Assembly: GCF_014191255.1 (NCBI RefSeq) | Contig: NZ_JACHWH010000014.1 | Span: forward strand, 59,731-123,730 | DNA from: Amycolatopsis bartoniae | GTDB lineage: Bacteria > Actinomycetota > Actinomycetes > Mycobacteriales > Pseudonocardiaceae | Direction of reading: 5' to 3' | DNA length: 64,000 bases | Part shown: positions 51,337-59,805 of the stretch, in pieces | Layout: the number at the start of each line of letters is the position of its first letter | Numbering within the stretch: position 1 is the first letter of the stretch | The notes under the pieces: generated by a model | What the model saw: the letters and a program-made list of their open reading frames with translations, nothing else | Database searches by the model: none | Told to the model about the DNA's origin: nothing | Made by a program: the position numbers and the translations under genes

Positions 51337-52955
51337 CACCGCACAGTGAAGACCCGGTCGACGTCCTGGTCGTCGGCGCCGGGCCCGCCGGTCTGACCCT
51401 CGCCATCGACCTCGCGCAGCGCGGCGTGCCCTGCCACGTGGTGGAGGCGACCGAACAACGGGGCGTCAACCCGCGGTGCAACACCACCTCCGCGCGCTCG
51501 ATGGAGATCTTCCGGCGGCTCGGAGTGGCCGACGAGATCCGGCGATCCGGGCTGCCCGAGGACTACCCCACCTCGATCCAGTACCGGACCACCTTGTGCG
51601 GCGAGGAGATCTTCCGCATCGACCTGCCGTCCGCTCGTGACGTCCTGGCCGGTGCGGGCAAGGAGACCTGGCCGACGCCGGAGCCGCAGCACCGGATCTC
51701 GCAGCTGTACCTCGAACCCATCCTGGAGCGGCACGCGAGCCGGCTGCCCGGGCTGACCCTCGAACGTGGCACCCGGCTGGTCGAGCTTCGCCAGCACGAC
51801 GACCACGTCGAGGCGGTCGTGGAGACCGCCGGGGCCCGTCGCACGCTGCGCTGCGCGTACGTGGTCGGCTGCGACGGCGCCCACAGCACCGTCCGCCGTC
51901 AGCTGGGCGTCCGGTACGAAGGCGTCGACGCGATCCAGCGGTTCGTGTCGACGTTCGTCCGCTCGCCCGAGCTGGGGCGGCTCGCCGCCCGCGACCGGGC
52001 CTGGACGTACTGGACCTACGGCCGCCGGACCGCTTCGCTGATCGCGATCGACGGGGAATCGTTGTGGCTCAACCACGTCGCGTTCGCCCCCGAGCACGAC
52101 ACCGAGGGCGAGGACCCGGAACAGCTGCTGCGCGAGTCGGTGGGGCGGCCCGTCGAGCACGAGGTGCTCGGCGTGGTGCGCTGGACCGGCCGCCGGCTGG
52201 TCGCCCAGCGGTACCGCGCCGGCCGGGTGTTCCTGGCCGGCGACGCCGCCCACATCTGGATCCCCGTCGGAGGATTCGGCATGAACGCCGGCATCCAGGA
52301 CGCGGCGACGCTGGGCTGGATGCTGGCCGCGGTGCACCACGGGTGGGCGCCTCCGGAGCTGCTGGACGCCTACGAACTGGAGCGCAAACCGGTCGGCGAG
52401 CAGTTCGCCACCGCGGTCGGCGCCCAGGCCCGCACGTCGTTCGCGGACGTCTCGTCGGACATCCACCTGCCCGGCCCGGACGGCGAGCGGGCCCGCGCGG
52501 AGTTCGCCGCGCGGCTCGCCGTCACCGAGCCACGCCGGTATTCGCCCGACGGCTTCAGCTTCGGCTACCACTACGCGGGCTCGCCGCTGGTGGTCGGCGG
52601 CGAGGACCAGTCCGAGATCACCATGGGCGACTACCAGCAGCGCGCACAACCCGGGTTCCGGCTGCCACACACCTGGCTCGACGACGGGCGGTCGGTGCTC
52701 GACGTCCTCGGCCCCGGTTTCACCCTGCTGCGGACCGACCCGGGCGCCGACGTGACACCGTGGACCGCGGCGGCCGGTGAGCTGGGGATTCCCCTCGCCG
52801 TGGCCGACCTGCCCGCACGGTGGCCCGACCGCTATCCCGCGGCACTTCTGCTCGTGCGCCCGGACCAGCACGTCGCCTGGCTGGGTGGGGCGGACGCGCG
52901 TCCCGGCGAGCTTCTGCACACAGTCACCGGGCGCGTCACCGCCCACCAGCGGTAA
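51333..52955 (+). CDS. FAD-dependent aromatic monooxygenase (MhpA/PheA-like)
   Basis: 540 aa, class A flavoprotein hydroxylase. FAD motifs are VLVVGAGPAGLTLAIDLA at the N-terminus, CDGAHSTVRRQLG and FLAGDAAHIWIPVGGFGMNAGIQDA; the C-terminal thioredoxin-like domain (from about 440) is present as in 3-(3-hydroxyphenyl)propionate hydroxylase. It would ortho-hydroxylate a phenol to the catechol cleaved by the dioxygenase at 42612. ATG 51333 overlaps the upstream stop. Confidence 0.9.
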   Translation: MTPHSEDPVDVLVVGAGPAGLTLAIDLAQRGVPCHVVEATEQRGVNPRCNTTSARSMEIFRRLGVADEIRRSGLPEDYPTSIQYRTTLCGEEIFRIDLPSARDVLAGAGKETWPTPEPQHRISQLYLEPILERHASRLPGLTLERGTRLVELRQHDDHVEAVVETAGARRTLRCAYVVGCDGAHSTVRRQLGVRYEGVDAIQRFVSTFVRSPELGRLAARDRAWTYWTYGRRTASLIAIDGESLWLNHVAFAPEHDTEGEDPEQLLRESVGRPVEHEVLGVVRWTGRRLVAQRYRAGRVFLAGDAAHIWIPVGGFGMNAGIQDAATLGWMLAAVHHGWAPPELLDAYELERKPVGEQFATAVGAQARTSFADVSSDIHLPGPDGERARAEFAARLAVTEPRRYSPDGFSFGYHYAGSPLVVGGEDQSEITMGDYQQRAQPGFRLPHTWLDDGRSVLDVLGPGFTLLRTDPGADVTPWTAAAGELGIPLAVADLPARWPDRYPAALLLVRPDQHVAWLGGADARPGELLHTVTGRVTAHQR

Positions 52956-52974
52956 GGATCACAGGAGAAACGCA

Positions 52975-55077
52975 ATGCCATACGCACTGGGCATCGACGT
53001 CGGCGGCACCTTCACCGACGCGGTCGCCTCCGACGGCGCCGGCCGGATCGTGTCGGCCAAGACGCCGACGACCCCGCCGAACCGCGAGGCCGGGGTCATG
53101 CGCGCGATCGAGGATCTCGCCGCTGAGCTGGGTATCGACGTCGGCGAGCTGCTCTCGCAGACCGACTACATCGCCCACGGCACCACCGCTTCGATCAACG
53201 CCCTGGTCCAGGGACAGGTGGCCGACGTGGGGCTCATCGCCACCAAGGGCCACCGGGACGCGATCTACATCATGAACGCCGAGGGCCGCACCCTCGGCCG
53301 GTCCGCGCACGAAATCCAGGACACGCTCCGGCAGCGCAAGCCCGCGCCGCTGATCCCGAAGTACCGCGCCCTGGAGGTCACCGAGCGGATCGACCACGCG
53401 GGCAAGGTCCTGGTCCCGCTCGACGAGGACGAGGTCCGCCGCGTCGCACAGTCCCTTGTGGACCAGGGTGTCGAGGCGATCGCGGTCTGCCTGCTGTGGT
53501 CGTTCAAGAACGCGGCGCACGAACAGCGCGTCCGCGAGCTGATCCACGAGATCGCCCCGGACCTGTACGTCACGCTGTCCTCGGAGGTCAGTCCCCGCAT
53601 CCGCGAGTTCGCGCGGACCTCCACGACGATCATGAACGCCCAGATCGGCCCGCGGCTGCGCACCTACCTGCTGCCGCTGCAGAAGCAGCTGGAGGAGGGC
53701 GGCCTCAAGGGGCCGCTGCTGGTGATGCAGAGCGAGGGCGGCACGATCACCGCCGACCGGGCGCCGGAGCACGCCATCACCACGGTGGGGTCCGTGCTCT
53801 CCGGCGGGGTCGTCGGCGGGATGCGCCTGGCCGGGCAGCTGGGCCACCGCAACGTCATCACCACCGATGTCGGCGGCACGACGTTCCTCGCCGGACTGAT
53901 CGTCGACGGCGAGCCGGTCATGGCGCCGGGCTCCGTCGTGAACCAGTTCCCCATCAACGCGGCGACGATCCGCGTGCACACCATCGGCTCGGGTGGCGGG
54001 GCGCTCGCCTCCGTCGACGAGGGCGGGAACCTGCGGCTCGGCCCGCAGAGCGCCGAAGCCGTGCCCGGTCCGGCCTGCTACGGCAACGGCGGGACGCGGC
54101 CGACGAACACCGACGCCAACCTGGTGCTCGGCATCCTGAGCGAGCGCGGGCTGCTCGGCGGCCGGAAGCCGCTGCGGATGGACCTGGCGCGGGAGGCGAT
54201 CCGCGAGCACGTCGCCGAGCCGCTCGGGCTCACCGTCGAGGAAGCCGCCATCGCCATCCACGAGGTGCAGAACGCGCAGGCGGGCGACCTCCTGCGCCGC
54301 GCCGTCGTGCAGGCCGGCTACGACCCCCGCGACTTCGTCGCCTACGCCTTCGGCGGTGCCGGACCGGCCCACTGCGCGGGGTACTGCCAGGACCTGGGGG
54401 TGAGCGAGGTCGTCGTGCCGCTCGGTCCCGTCGCGTCGGCCTTCTCGGCGTACGGGCTCGCGGCCTCGGACGTCGCGTTGAGCGCGGAGCTGTCCGATCC
54501 GTCGTCGTTCCCGGTCGACCACACGGTGCTCGAATCCCACTTCGCCCGGCTGGAGGCCGACCTGCAGCGTGCGCTGGAGGCGCAGAAGGTGAAGTTCCAC
54601 GACGTGTCCCTGCACCGCGAGATCGACCTGCGCTACTCGATGCAGGTCACCGAGCTCGCGACGGCCGTACCGGACACGAAGTTCACCGAGCGCACCGGCG
54701 AGGAGATCCTGGAGCGCTTCGAGGAGCAGTACGAGCGCATCAACGGCAGCGGCGCCGGCTACCGCGAAGCCGGCGTGCAGGCGATCACCTACCGCGTGCG
54801 CGCCAGGGCCGGGCTCGGGTTCCCCGTCGCGCTGCCGGAAGTCCCGGTGGCCGACGGCCCCGACCCGCGGGAGGCCCTGCTCGGCGAACGTTCCGTCTGC
54901 CTCGACTCGCAGCTCGGCTTCGTGCCGACTCCGGTCTACGACTACGCCCGGCTGCGCGCGGGCCACGAACTCGTCGGGCCGGCCATCGTCGACGTCCCGA
55001 CCACCGTGGTCGTGGTCCCCGCCGGCGTCACCGGCCGCGTCGACCACCTCGGCAACCTCGTACTGCGCTACCAGTGA
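52975..55077 (+). CDS. hyuA: Hydantoinase/oxoprolinase A family (carboxylase or hydantoinase ATPase subunit)
   Basis: 700 aa. The actin-like ATPase fold begins GIDVGGTFTDAVASD; further nucleotide-site motifs are HGTTASINAL, TTDVGGTTFLAGLI and GSGGGALASVD. The family covers ATP-dependent N-methylhydantoinase, 5-oxoprolinase, and the beta-type subunits of acetone and acetophenone carboxylases. It phosphorylates its substrate (carbonyl or amide) for the HyuB partner encoded 8 nt downstream. ATG 52975 follows AGGAGAAA; an earlier frame inside the monooxygenase gene is not used. Confidence 0.88.
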   Translation: MPYALGIDVGGTFTDAVASDGAGRIVSAKTPTTPPNREAGVMRAIEDLAAELGIDVGELLSQTDYIAHGTTASINALVQGQVADVGLIATKGHRDAIYIMNAEGRTLGRSAHEIQDTLRQRKPAPLIPKYRALEVTERIDHAGKVLVPLDEDEVRRVAQSLVDQGVEAIAVCLLWSFKNAAHEQRVRELIHEIAPDLYVTLSSEVSPRIREFARTSTTIMNAQIGPRLRTYLLPLQKQLEEGGLKGPLLVMQSEGGTITADRAPEHAITTVGSVLSGGVVGGMRLAGQLGHRNVITTDVGGTTFLAGLIVDGEPVMAPGSVVNQFPINAATIRVHTIGSGGGALASVDEGGNLRLGPQSAEAVPGPACYGNGGTRPTNTDANLVLGILSERGLLGGRKPLRMDLAREAIREHVAEPLGLTVEEAAIAIHEVQNAQAGDLLRRAVVQAGYDPRDFVAYAFGGAGPAHCAGYCQDLGVSEVVVPLGPVASAFSAYGLAASDVALSAELSDPSSFPVDHTVLESHFARLEADLQRALEAQKVKFHDVSLHREIDLRYSMQVTELATAVPDTKFTERTGEEILERFEEQYERINGSGAGYREAGVQAITYRVRARAGLGFPVALPEVPVADGPDPREALLGERSVCLDSQLGFVPTPVYDYARLRAGHELVGPAIVDVPTTVVVVPAGVTGRVDHLGNLVLRYQ

Positions 55078-55084
55078 GGACGAC

Positions 55085-57400
55085 ATGACATCCAGGATTC
55101 CCGGGGCGGACGAGTTCACCAGCCGCCCCATGCCCCGCGAGGAGCTGCTGCGGCAGATCTCGCCTGCCCTGCCGCTGCACCAGGTCGGCGACACCGACGT
55201 CGACGCCCTGACCTACGAGGTCGTCCGGCACCGCCTCTGGGCGATCACCCAGGAGATGGGGGAGACGCTGCGGCGCATGTCGGGCTCGCACGTCGTCACC
55301 GAGTCCAACGACTTCAACTTCTCCATCTGCGACGAGCTCGGCGAACAGGTCCAGGTCGGCACCTACAACATCGGCCTCATCGGCTCGATGGACCTGGCCA
55401 TCACCTGGACCCTGCGCCACCGCAGCGACAACCCCGGTATCGCCGAGGGCGACATGTTCCTGTGCAACGACCCGTGGATCGGCGGCGGGCTGCACCAGAA
55501 CGACGCCGCGATCCTCGCGCCGATCTTCCACGACGGCAAGCTGTTCGGCTGGACGACGGCCATCGCGCACCAGGTCGACCTGGGCGGGCCGCGGCCGGGC
55601 TCCTTCAGCCCGTCGGCGCAGGACGTGTTCGGCGAGGCGGTCCCGACACCGCCGATGAAGGTCGTGCGCTCCGGCGTGCTGCAGCGCGACGTCGCCGACG
55701 CCTGGGTCCGCCGGTCTCGGCTCCCGCACCTGGTGGGCCTCGACCTGCGGGCCAAGATCGCGGCCAACAAGAACGCGGCCGAGCAGATCCTGCGGCTCAT
55801 CACCAAGTACGGCGCCGACACCGTCAAGGCCGTGATGCACCGGATGATGGACGACGCCGAACGCCGGCTGCGGGCCAAGCTCGAAACGCTGCCCGACGGG
55901 ACCTGGTCCGCGGTCGGCTACCAGGAGCAGTCGCAGACCGGCGACCGTGGCCTGCACGCCATCAAGGTCGCGATGACGAAGGAAGCCGACCGGCTCGTCT
56001 TCGACTTCCGCGGCACCGCCGGGCAGACCGGCATCATCAACTGTCCCTACCCGGGGCTGCGGGCCGGGATCGTTTTCACGATGCTGCCGCTGCTGGCCGG
56101 CGACATCCCGTGGGCCGCGGGCGGGCTGATGCGCTGCTTCGAGATCATCACCGACGAGGACACCATCACGAACGCGTCCTTCCCGGCCGCGGTCGGCAAG
56201 GGCCCCTTCGGGCCGGCCTGGGGATCGGGCAACCTGGTCGCCGAGGTGCTCGCCAAGATGCTGGACGCCGAACCGGACCACCGCACCGACGTGCAGTCCA
56301 TCTGCAACGGCACCACCGACCTCTGCGTAGTGTCCGGTGTGGACACCCGCGGTGGTGGCAGCAAGGGTTTCGTGTCACCGGTCTTCGACGTCATGGCGGG
56401 CGGCTACGGCGCCCAGGTGTACCACGACGGCGTCGACACCGGCGGCCGGTTGATCATCCCCTCGGCGCGGGCACCGGACGTCGAGATGACCGAGTACCTC
56501 TACCCGCTCGTGGCGCTGTGGCGGCGTGAACAGACCGACTCCGGCGGGCCGGGCCGGCAGCGGGGCGGGATGAGCGGCTCGGTCTGCTACGTCCAGCACC
56601 CGGACCAGAGCGGAACGATGTCGCTGGTCGTCTCCGGCACCGGCAAGGTCGCGAACCAGAACGTCGGCCTGGCCGGCGGTTATCCGGGCAACTCGCAGCT
56701 GGACCTCGTGGTGCGCGGGATCGACCTGCCGCAGCTCGACGGAGCGGTCGCCATTCCCGGCGACCTCGGGGAGCTGGGCGGCGAGGTGGAGGTGCTGCCG
56801 TGCGAAGGTGAGTCGAATCTGGGCCCCGGCGATGCGCTTTACCTGCACTGGCAGGCCGGTGGCGGGTACGGCGACCCGCTGCTCCGCTCGCCGGAAAGCG
56901 TGCGCGAGGACGTGGTGCAGGTTCGGGTGTCGCGCCAGGCGGCGCGGGATGTCTACGGCGTCGTGCTCCGCGAAGACGGCGAAGTGGACGTGACCGCGAC
57001 CGGCGAAGCGCGCCGGGCGTTGCGGCAGCGGCGCGCCTCCGACGCCGAACTTCCCGGCCCGCGCTTCGCGCTGACGGGCACACCGGACCTGGGCCAGGTG
57101 CGCCGGCTCGACGACAACCTCGCCGTCCGGGAATCGCCGGCGGGCGGGACGGTGCTGTGTGTCCACTGTGGAACCGAGATCGGGCCGCTGGCCGGGGGCG
57201 AGTTCGTCACGGCACTGGCTCGCCGCGACGTGCCACCCACCGAAGCGGGCCCCCACATCTGGCACGATCCGGAGGAGTACGTCGACGCCGAGATCGTCTT
57301 CCGGCAGCTGCTCTGCCCCGGCTGCCTGACCGCGGTCCACTCCCGGGTCGTCCCGGTGGATCACCCGCTGCCCGCCGACGAATACCGGAGCTGGGCGTGA
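55085..57400 (+). CDS. hyuB: Hydantoinase B family subunit fused to an acetone-carboxylase-gamma-like four-cysteine domain
   Basis: 771 aa. Residues about 35-640 are HyuB-like (TYEVVRHRLWAITQEMGETLRRMSGS, FLCNDPWIGGGLHQNDA, GGSKGFVSPVFD, WQAGGGYGDPL). The last about 110 residues form an extra domain with C692-x-x-C695 (CVHC) and C744-x-x-C747 (CPGC), followed by a Pro/Asp-rich end. This resembles the zinc-binding gamma subunit of acetone carboxylase (AcxC). With HyuA this implies a ketone carboxylase, not a hydantoinase, with subunits alpha and gamma fused. Two hairpin terminators follow. Confidence 0.85.
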   Translation: MTSRIPGADEFTSRPMPREELLRQISPALPLHQVGDTDVDALTYEVVRHRLWAITQEMGETLRRMSGSHVVTESNDFNFSICDELGEQVQVGTYNIGLIGSMDLAITWTLRHRSDNPGIAEGDMFLCNDPWIGGGLHQNDAAILAPIFHDGKLFGWTTAIAHQVDLGGPRPGSFSPSAQDVFGEAVPTPPMKVVRSGVLQRDVADAWVRRSRLPHLVGLDLRAKIAANKNAAEQILRLITKYGADTVKAVMHRMMDDAERRLRAKLETLPDGTWSAVGYQEQSQTGDRGLHAIKVAMTKEADRLVFDFRGTAGQTGIINCPYPGLRAGIVFTMLPLLAGDIPWAAGGLMRCFEIITDEDTITNASFPAAVGKGPFGPAWGSGNLVAEVLAKMLDAEPDHRTDVQSICNGTTDLCVVSGVDTRGGGSKGFVSPVFDVMAGGYGAQVYHDGVDTGGRLIIPSARAPDVEMTEYLYPLVALWRREQTDSGGPGRQRGGMSGSVCYVQHPDQSGTMSLVVSGTGKVANQNVGLAGGYPGNSQLDLVVRGIDLPQLDGAVAIPGDLGELGGEVEVLPCEGESNLGPGDALYLHWQAGGGYGDPLLRSPESVREDVVQVRVSRQAARDVYGVVLREDGEVDVTATGEARRALRQRRASDAELPGPRFALTGTPDLGQVRRLDDNLAVRESPAGGTVLCVHCGTEIGPLAGGEFVTALARRDVPPTEAGPHIWHDPEEYVDAEIVFRQLLCPGCLTAVHSRVVPVDHPLPADEYRSWA

Positions 57401-57478
57401 GGTCGCACCCCTGACCCGGAACGCGGTTCGGTGGCTCGGCCCGGCTCCCGCGAGCCGGAGCCGGACCACCGTTGATCG

Positions 57479-57509
57479 CCGCGCGACGGACCGCCCTCCC
57501 GTCGCGCGG
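57479..57509 (+). terminator. Strong hairpin terminator after hyuB
   Basis: Perfect 11-bp stem CCGCGCGACGG (57479-57489) and CCGTCGCGCGG (57499-57509), 9-nt loop, followed by TTTCC. It ends the 48567-57400 operon. Confidence 0.75.
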
Positions 57510-57517
57510 TTTCCCTG

Positions 57518-57557
57518 AAACCCCGGCCGCCGCAGGCCACCGCGGTGGCCGGGGTTT
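57518..57557. terminator. Second, bidirectional hairpin terminator
   Basis: AAACCCCGGCC (57518-57528) and GGCCGGGGTTT (57547-57557), perfect 11-bp arms with A and T ends, so it works in either direction. Back to back with the preceding one it insulates hyuB from the DUF308 promoter. Confidence 0.7.
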
Positions 57558-57620
57558 CCCCTTCGGGACCCGAGCCCGTTCGTGCTGTGTCACCTGAATG
57601 CCCCGGAAAGCATCACAGAG

Positions 57621-57683
57621 AGAACGTTCGGTCTTGACAAGACGCCTCCGGTCGGTCAAGCTGACTGAGATAGAACGTTCGGT
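57621..57683 (+). promoter_or_regulatory. DUF308 promoter with two AGAACGTTCGGT operators (copies 5 and 6)
   Basis: Copy 5 (57621-57632) directly precedes -35 TTGACA (57634-57639), 17 bp, -10 CAAGCT (57657-57662); copy 6 (57672-57683) covers the predicted start site. The 51-bp spacing is nearly the same as the 52 bp at ohr. Confidence 0.75.
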
Positions 57684-57721
57684 CTTGCTTCGGGGGTTTC
57701 CCCGGTCTTGAAGGGATCAAG

Positions 57722-58282
57722 GTGACTACTGTCGACTCGCCCGCCGCAGGTGGGCTCGCGCCGGCCCTGCGCCGGTTGTACTTCGTGCGGTTCGCGTTCG
57801 CCATCGTGTGGGCGGTCCTGGTGTTCCTGACGACCAAGTCGGGTCTGGGGGCGGTCGGCGTCGTCCTGGTCGTCGTGTACCCGCTGTTCGACGTGGCGTC
57901 GGCCATTGTGGACATTCGCTCGTCGAAGGGTTCCGGCTCGGTTCGCGGTCTGTACGTGAACATCGCCATCAGCGTGCTCGCCACCATCGGCGTCGGCATC
58001 GCCTCGGCTTCCGGGGTGCCGGGGGTGCTGCGGGTGTGGGGTGCCTGGGCGATCGTGGCCGGGCTGGTCCAGCTGATCGTGGCGGTCGTCCGCCGCAAGA
58101 TGGGCGGCCAGTGGCCGATGATCCTCAGTGGCGGCATCTCCGTGCTGGCCGGTGCCAACTTCGTCATCGGCGCCTCCGGGGCGAACCCGTCGCTGACCAA
58201 TGTGGCCGGTTACGCGGTCCTCGGTGGGATCTTCTTCCTCGTCTCGGCGATCCGGCTCGGCCGCGCCGCCAAGGGGAAATGA
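57722..58282 (+). CDS. DUF308-like integral membrane protein
   Basis: 186 aa with about six hydrophobic segments (FAFAIVWAVLVFLT, VGVVLVVVYPLFDVASAIVDI, IAISVLATIGVGIASA, WAIVAGLVQLIVAVV, SGGISVLAGANFVIGAS, VAGYAVLGGIFFLVSAI), each pair with a small connecting loop as in DUF308/HdeD-type proteins. GTG 57722 follows AAGGGATCAAG. It is one nucleotide from the reductase gene and shares its double-operator promoter. Family members are often stress-related; the function is not established. Confidence 0.75.
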   Translation: MTTVDSPAAGGLAPALRRLYFVRFAFAIVWAVLVFLTTKSGLGAVGVVLVVVYPLFDVASAIVDIRSSKGSGSVRGLYVNIAISVLATIGVGIASASGVPGVLRVWGAWAIVAGLVQLIVAVVRRKMGGQWPMILSGGISVLAGANFVIGASGANPSLTNVAGYAVLGGIFFLVSAIRLGRAAKGK

Positions 58283-58283
58283 C

Positions 58284-59717
58284 ATGACCACCTACGACGT
58301 CGTCGTCATCGGCGCGGGCCCGGTGGGGGAGAACGTCGCCGACCGGCTCGTCCAGGGCGGCCTGACCGCCGCGATCGTCGAGCGGGAGCTGGTCGGCGGG
58401 GAATGCTCCTACTGGGCCTGCATGCCGACCAAGGCGCTGCTGCGCAGCGGCGCGGCGCTGCGGGCGGCCCGGCAGGTGCCCGGCGCCCGGGAGGCGGTGA
58501 CGGGCGACCTCGACGTGGCGGCCGTGCTCCGCCGTCGCGACTCCTTCGCGTCGAACTGGCAGGACGACGGACAGGTGTCCTGGCTCGAATCCGTGGGCGT
58601 GCCGCTGTACCGCGGACACGGCCGGATCGGTGCCGACCGGGTCGTCGAGGTGACCGCCGCCGACGGCACCACCACGACGCTGACCGCGCGTTACGCGGTC
58701 GTCGTCGCGACCGGCAGCGGCGCGCTGGTCCCGGACATCGAGGGCCTGCGCGAGGCGGCACCGTGGACGAGCCGCGAAACCGTCGCGGCGAAGGAGGTTC
58801 CGGCCCGCCTGGCCATCATCGGGGGCGGGGTGGTGGCTTCGGAGATGGCGACCGCCTTCAGCGAGCTGGGGTCGTCGGTGACGATGCTGGCCCGTGACGG
58901 CGTACTGCACCTCCAGGAGCCGTTCGTCGGCGAGCAGGTCGCGGAGTCGTTGCGGGACAAGGGCGTTTCGGTGCGCGTCGGCGCCGAGGCCGGGTCCGTC
59001 AAACGCAACGACGACGGCACGGTGTCCCTCACGCTCACCGACGGCGAGCAGCTCGACGCGGACGAGCTGCTCGTCGCGATCGGGCGGACGCCGAACACCC
59101 AGGACCTGGGACTGGAGACCGTCGGCCTGAAGCCGGGCGCCTGGCTCACGGTCGACGACACGATGCGGGTCCTCGGGGAGGACGGCGCCCCGGTCGGCGA
59201 CGGGTGGCTCTACGCCGCCGGTGACGTCAACCGGCGCGTGCTGCTGACCCATCAGGGCAAGTACCAGGCGCGCGCCGTGGGCGACGTCATCGTGGCGCGC
59301 GCGAAGGGGGAACCGGCCGACGACGGCCCGTGGGGCCGGCACGCGGCGACCGCCGACGAGCGCGCCGTGCCGCAGGTGGTGTTCACCGACCCGGAGATCG
59401 CGTCCGTGGGACTGACCGCGGCCGCCGCCGAGGCCGCGGGGCTGCGGACCCGGGTGGTCGACTACGACCTGGCCGCCACCGCCGGTTCCTCGCTGCACGC
59501 CGAGGGCTACCGCGGGCACGCCCGGATGGTCGTCGACGAGGACCGCAAGGTGATCGTCGGCTTCACCCTGGTGGGCCCGGACGTCGCGGAAATGCTGCAC
59601 GCGGCGACGATCGCCGTGGTCGGCGAGGTGCCGCTGGACCGGCTCTGGCACGCGGTCCCGGCCTTTCCCACCGTCAGCGAGGTGTGGCTGCGGCTGCTCG
59701 AAGCCTACGGCCGCTGA
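58284..59717 (+). CDS. FAD-dependent pyridine nucleotide-disulfide oxidoreductase
   Basis: 477 aa, dihydrolipoamide dehydrogenase/mercuric reductase type. FAD motif VVVIGAGPVGENVA, redox-active disulfide C-x4-C in GGECSYWACMPTKAL, NAD motif AIIGGGVVASEMATAFSELG, second FAD motif LYAAGDVN, and active-site His in HAVPAFPTVSE are all present. It should reduce a disulfide or quinone with NAD(P)H. There is no 2-oxoacid dehydrogenase nearby. Operator sharing with ohr suggests redox stress defence, possibly recycling the lipoyl-type thiol used by Ohr. A hairpin terminator follows. Confidence 0.9.
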   Translation: MTTYDVVVIGAGPVGENVADRLVQGGLTAAIVERELVGGECSYWACMPTKALLRSGAALRAARQVPGAREAVTGDLDVAAVLRRRDSFASNWQDDGQVSWLESVGVPLYRGHGRIGADRVVEVTAADGTTTTLTARYAVVVATGSGALVPDIEGLREAAPWTSRETVAAKEVPARLAIIGGGVVASEMATAFSELGSSVTMLARDGVLHLQEPFVGEQVAESLRDKGVSVRVGAEAGSVKRNDDGTVSLTLTDGEQLDADELLVAIGRTPNTQDLGLETVGLKPGAWLTVDDTMRVLGEDGAPVGDGWLYAAGDVNRRVLLTHQGKYQARAVGDVIVARAKGEPADDGPWGRHAATADERAVPQVVFTDPEIASVGLTAAAAEAAGLRTRVVDYDLAATAGSSLHAEGYRGHARMVVDEDRKVIVGFTLVGPDVAEMLHAATIAVVGEVPLDRLWHAVPAFPTVSEVWLRLLEAYGR

Positions 59718-59732
59718 CCCGTCCCGGCTGGT

Positions 59733-59766
59733 GTCCCGGCCCCGCCGCGATCCGGCGGGGCGGGAC
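59733..59766 (+). terminator. GC-rich hairpin terminator
   Basis: GTCCCGGCCCCGCC (59733-59746) pairs with GGCGGGGCGGGAC (59754-59766) with one bulged G and a 7-nt loop, 15 nt after the reductase stop. It separates the redox operon from the hydrolase-exporter-MarR operon. Confidence 0.65.
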
Positions 59767-59805
59767 CCCAGCACGCTTCTCCTCCCCGGAAGGGGTTCCT
59801 CTGCC

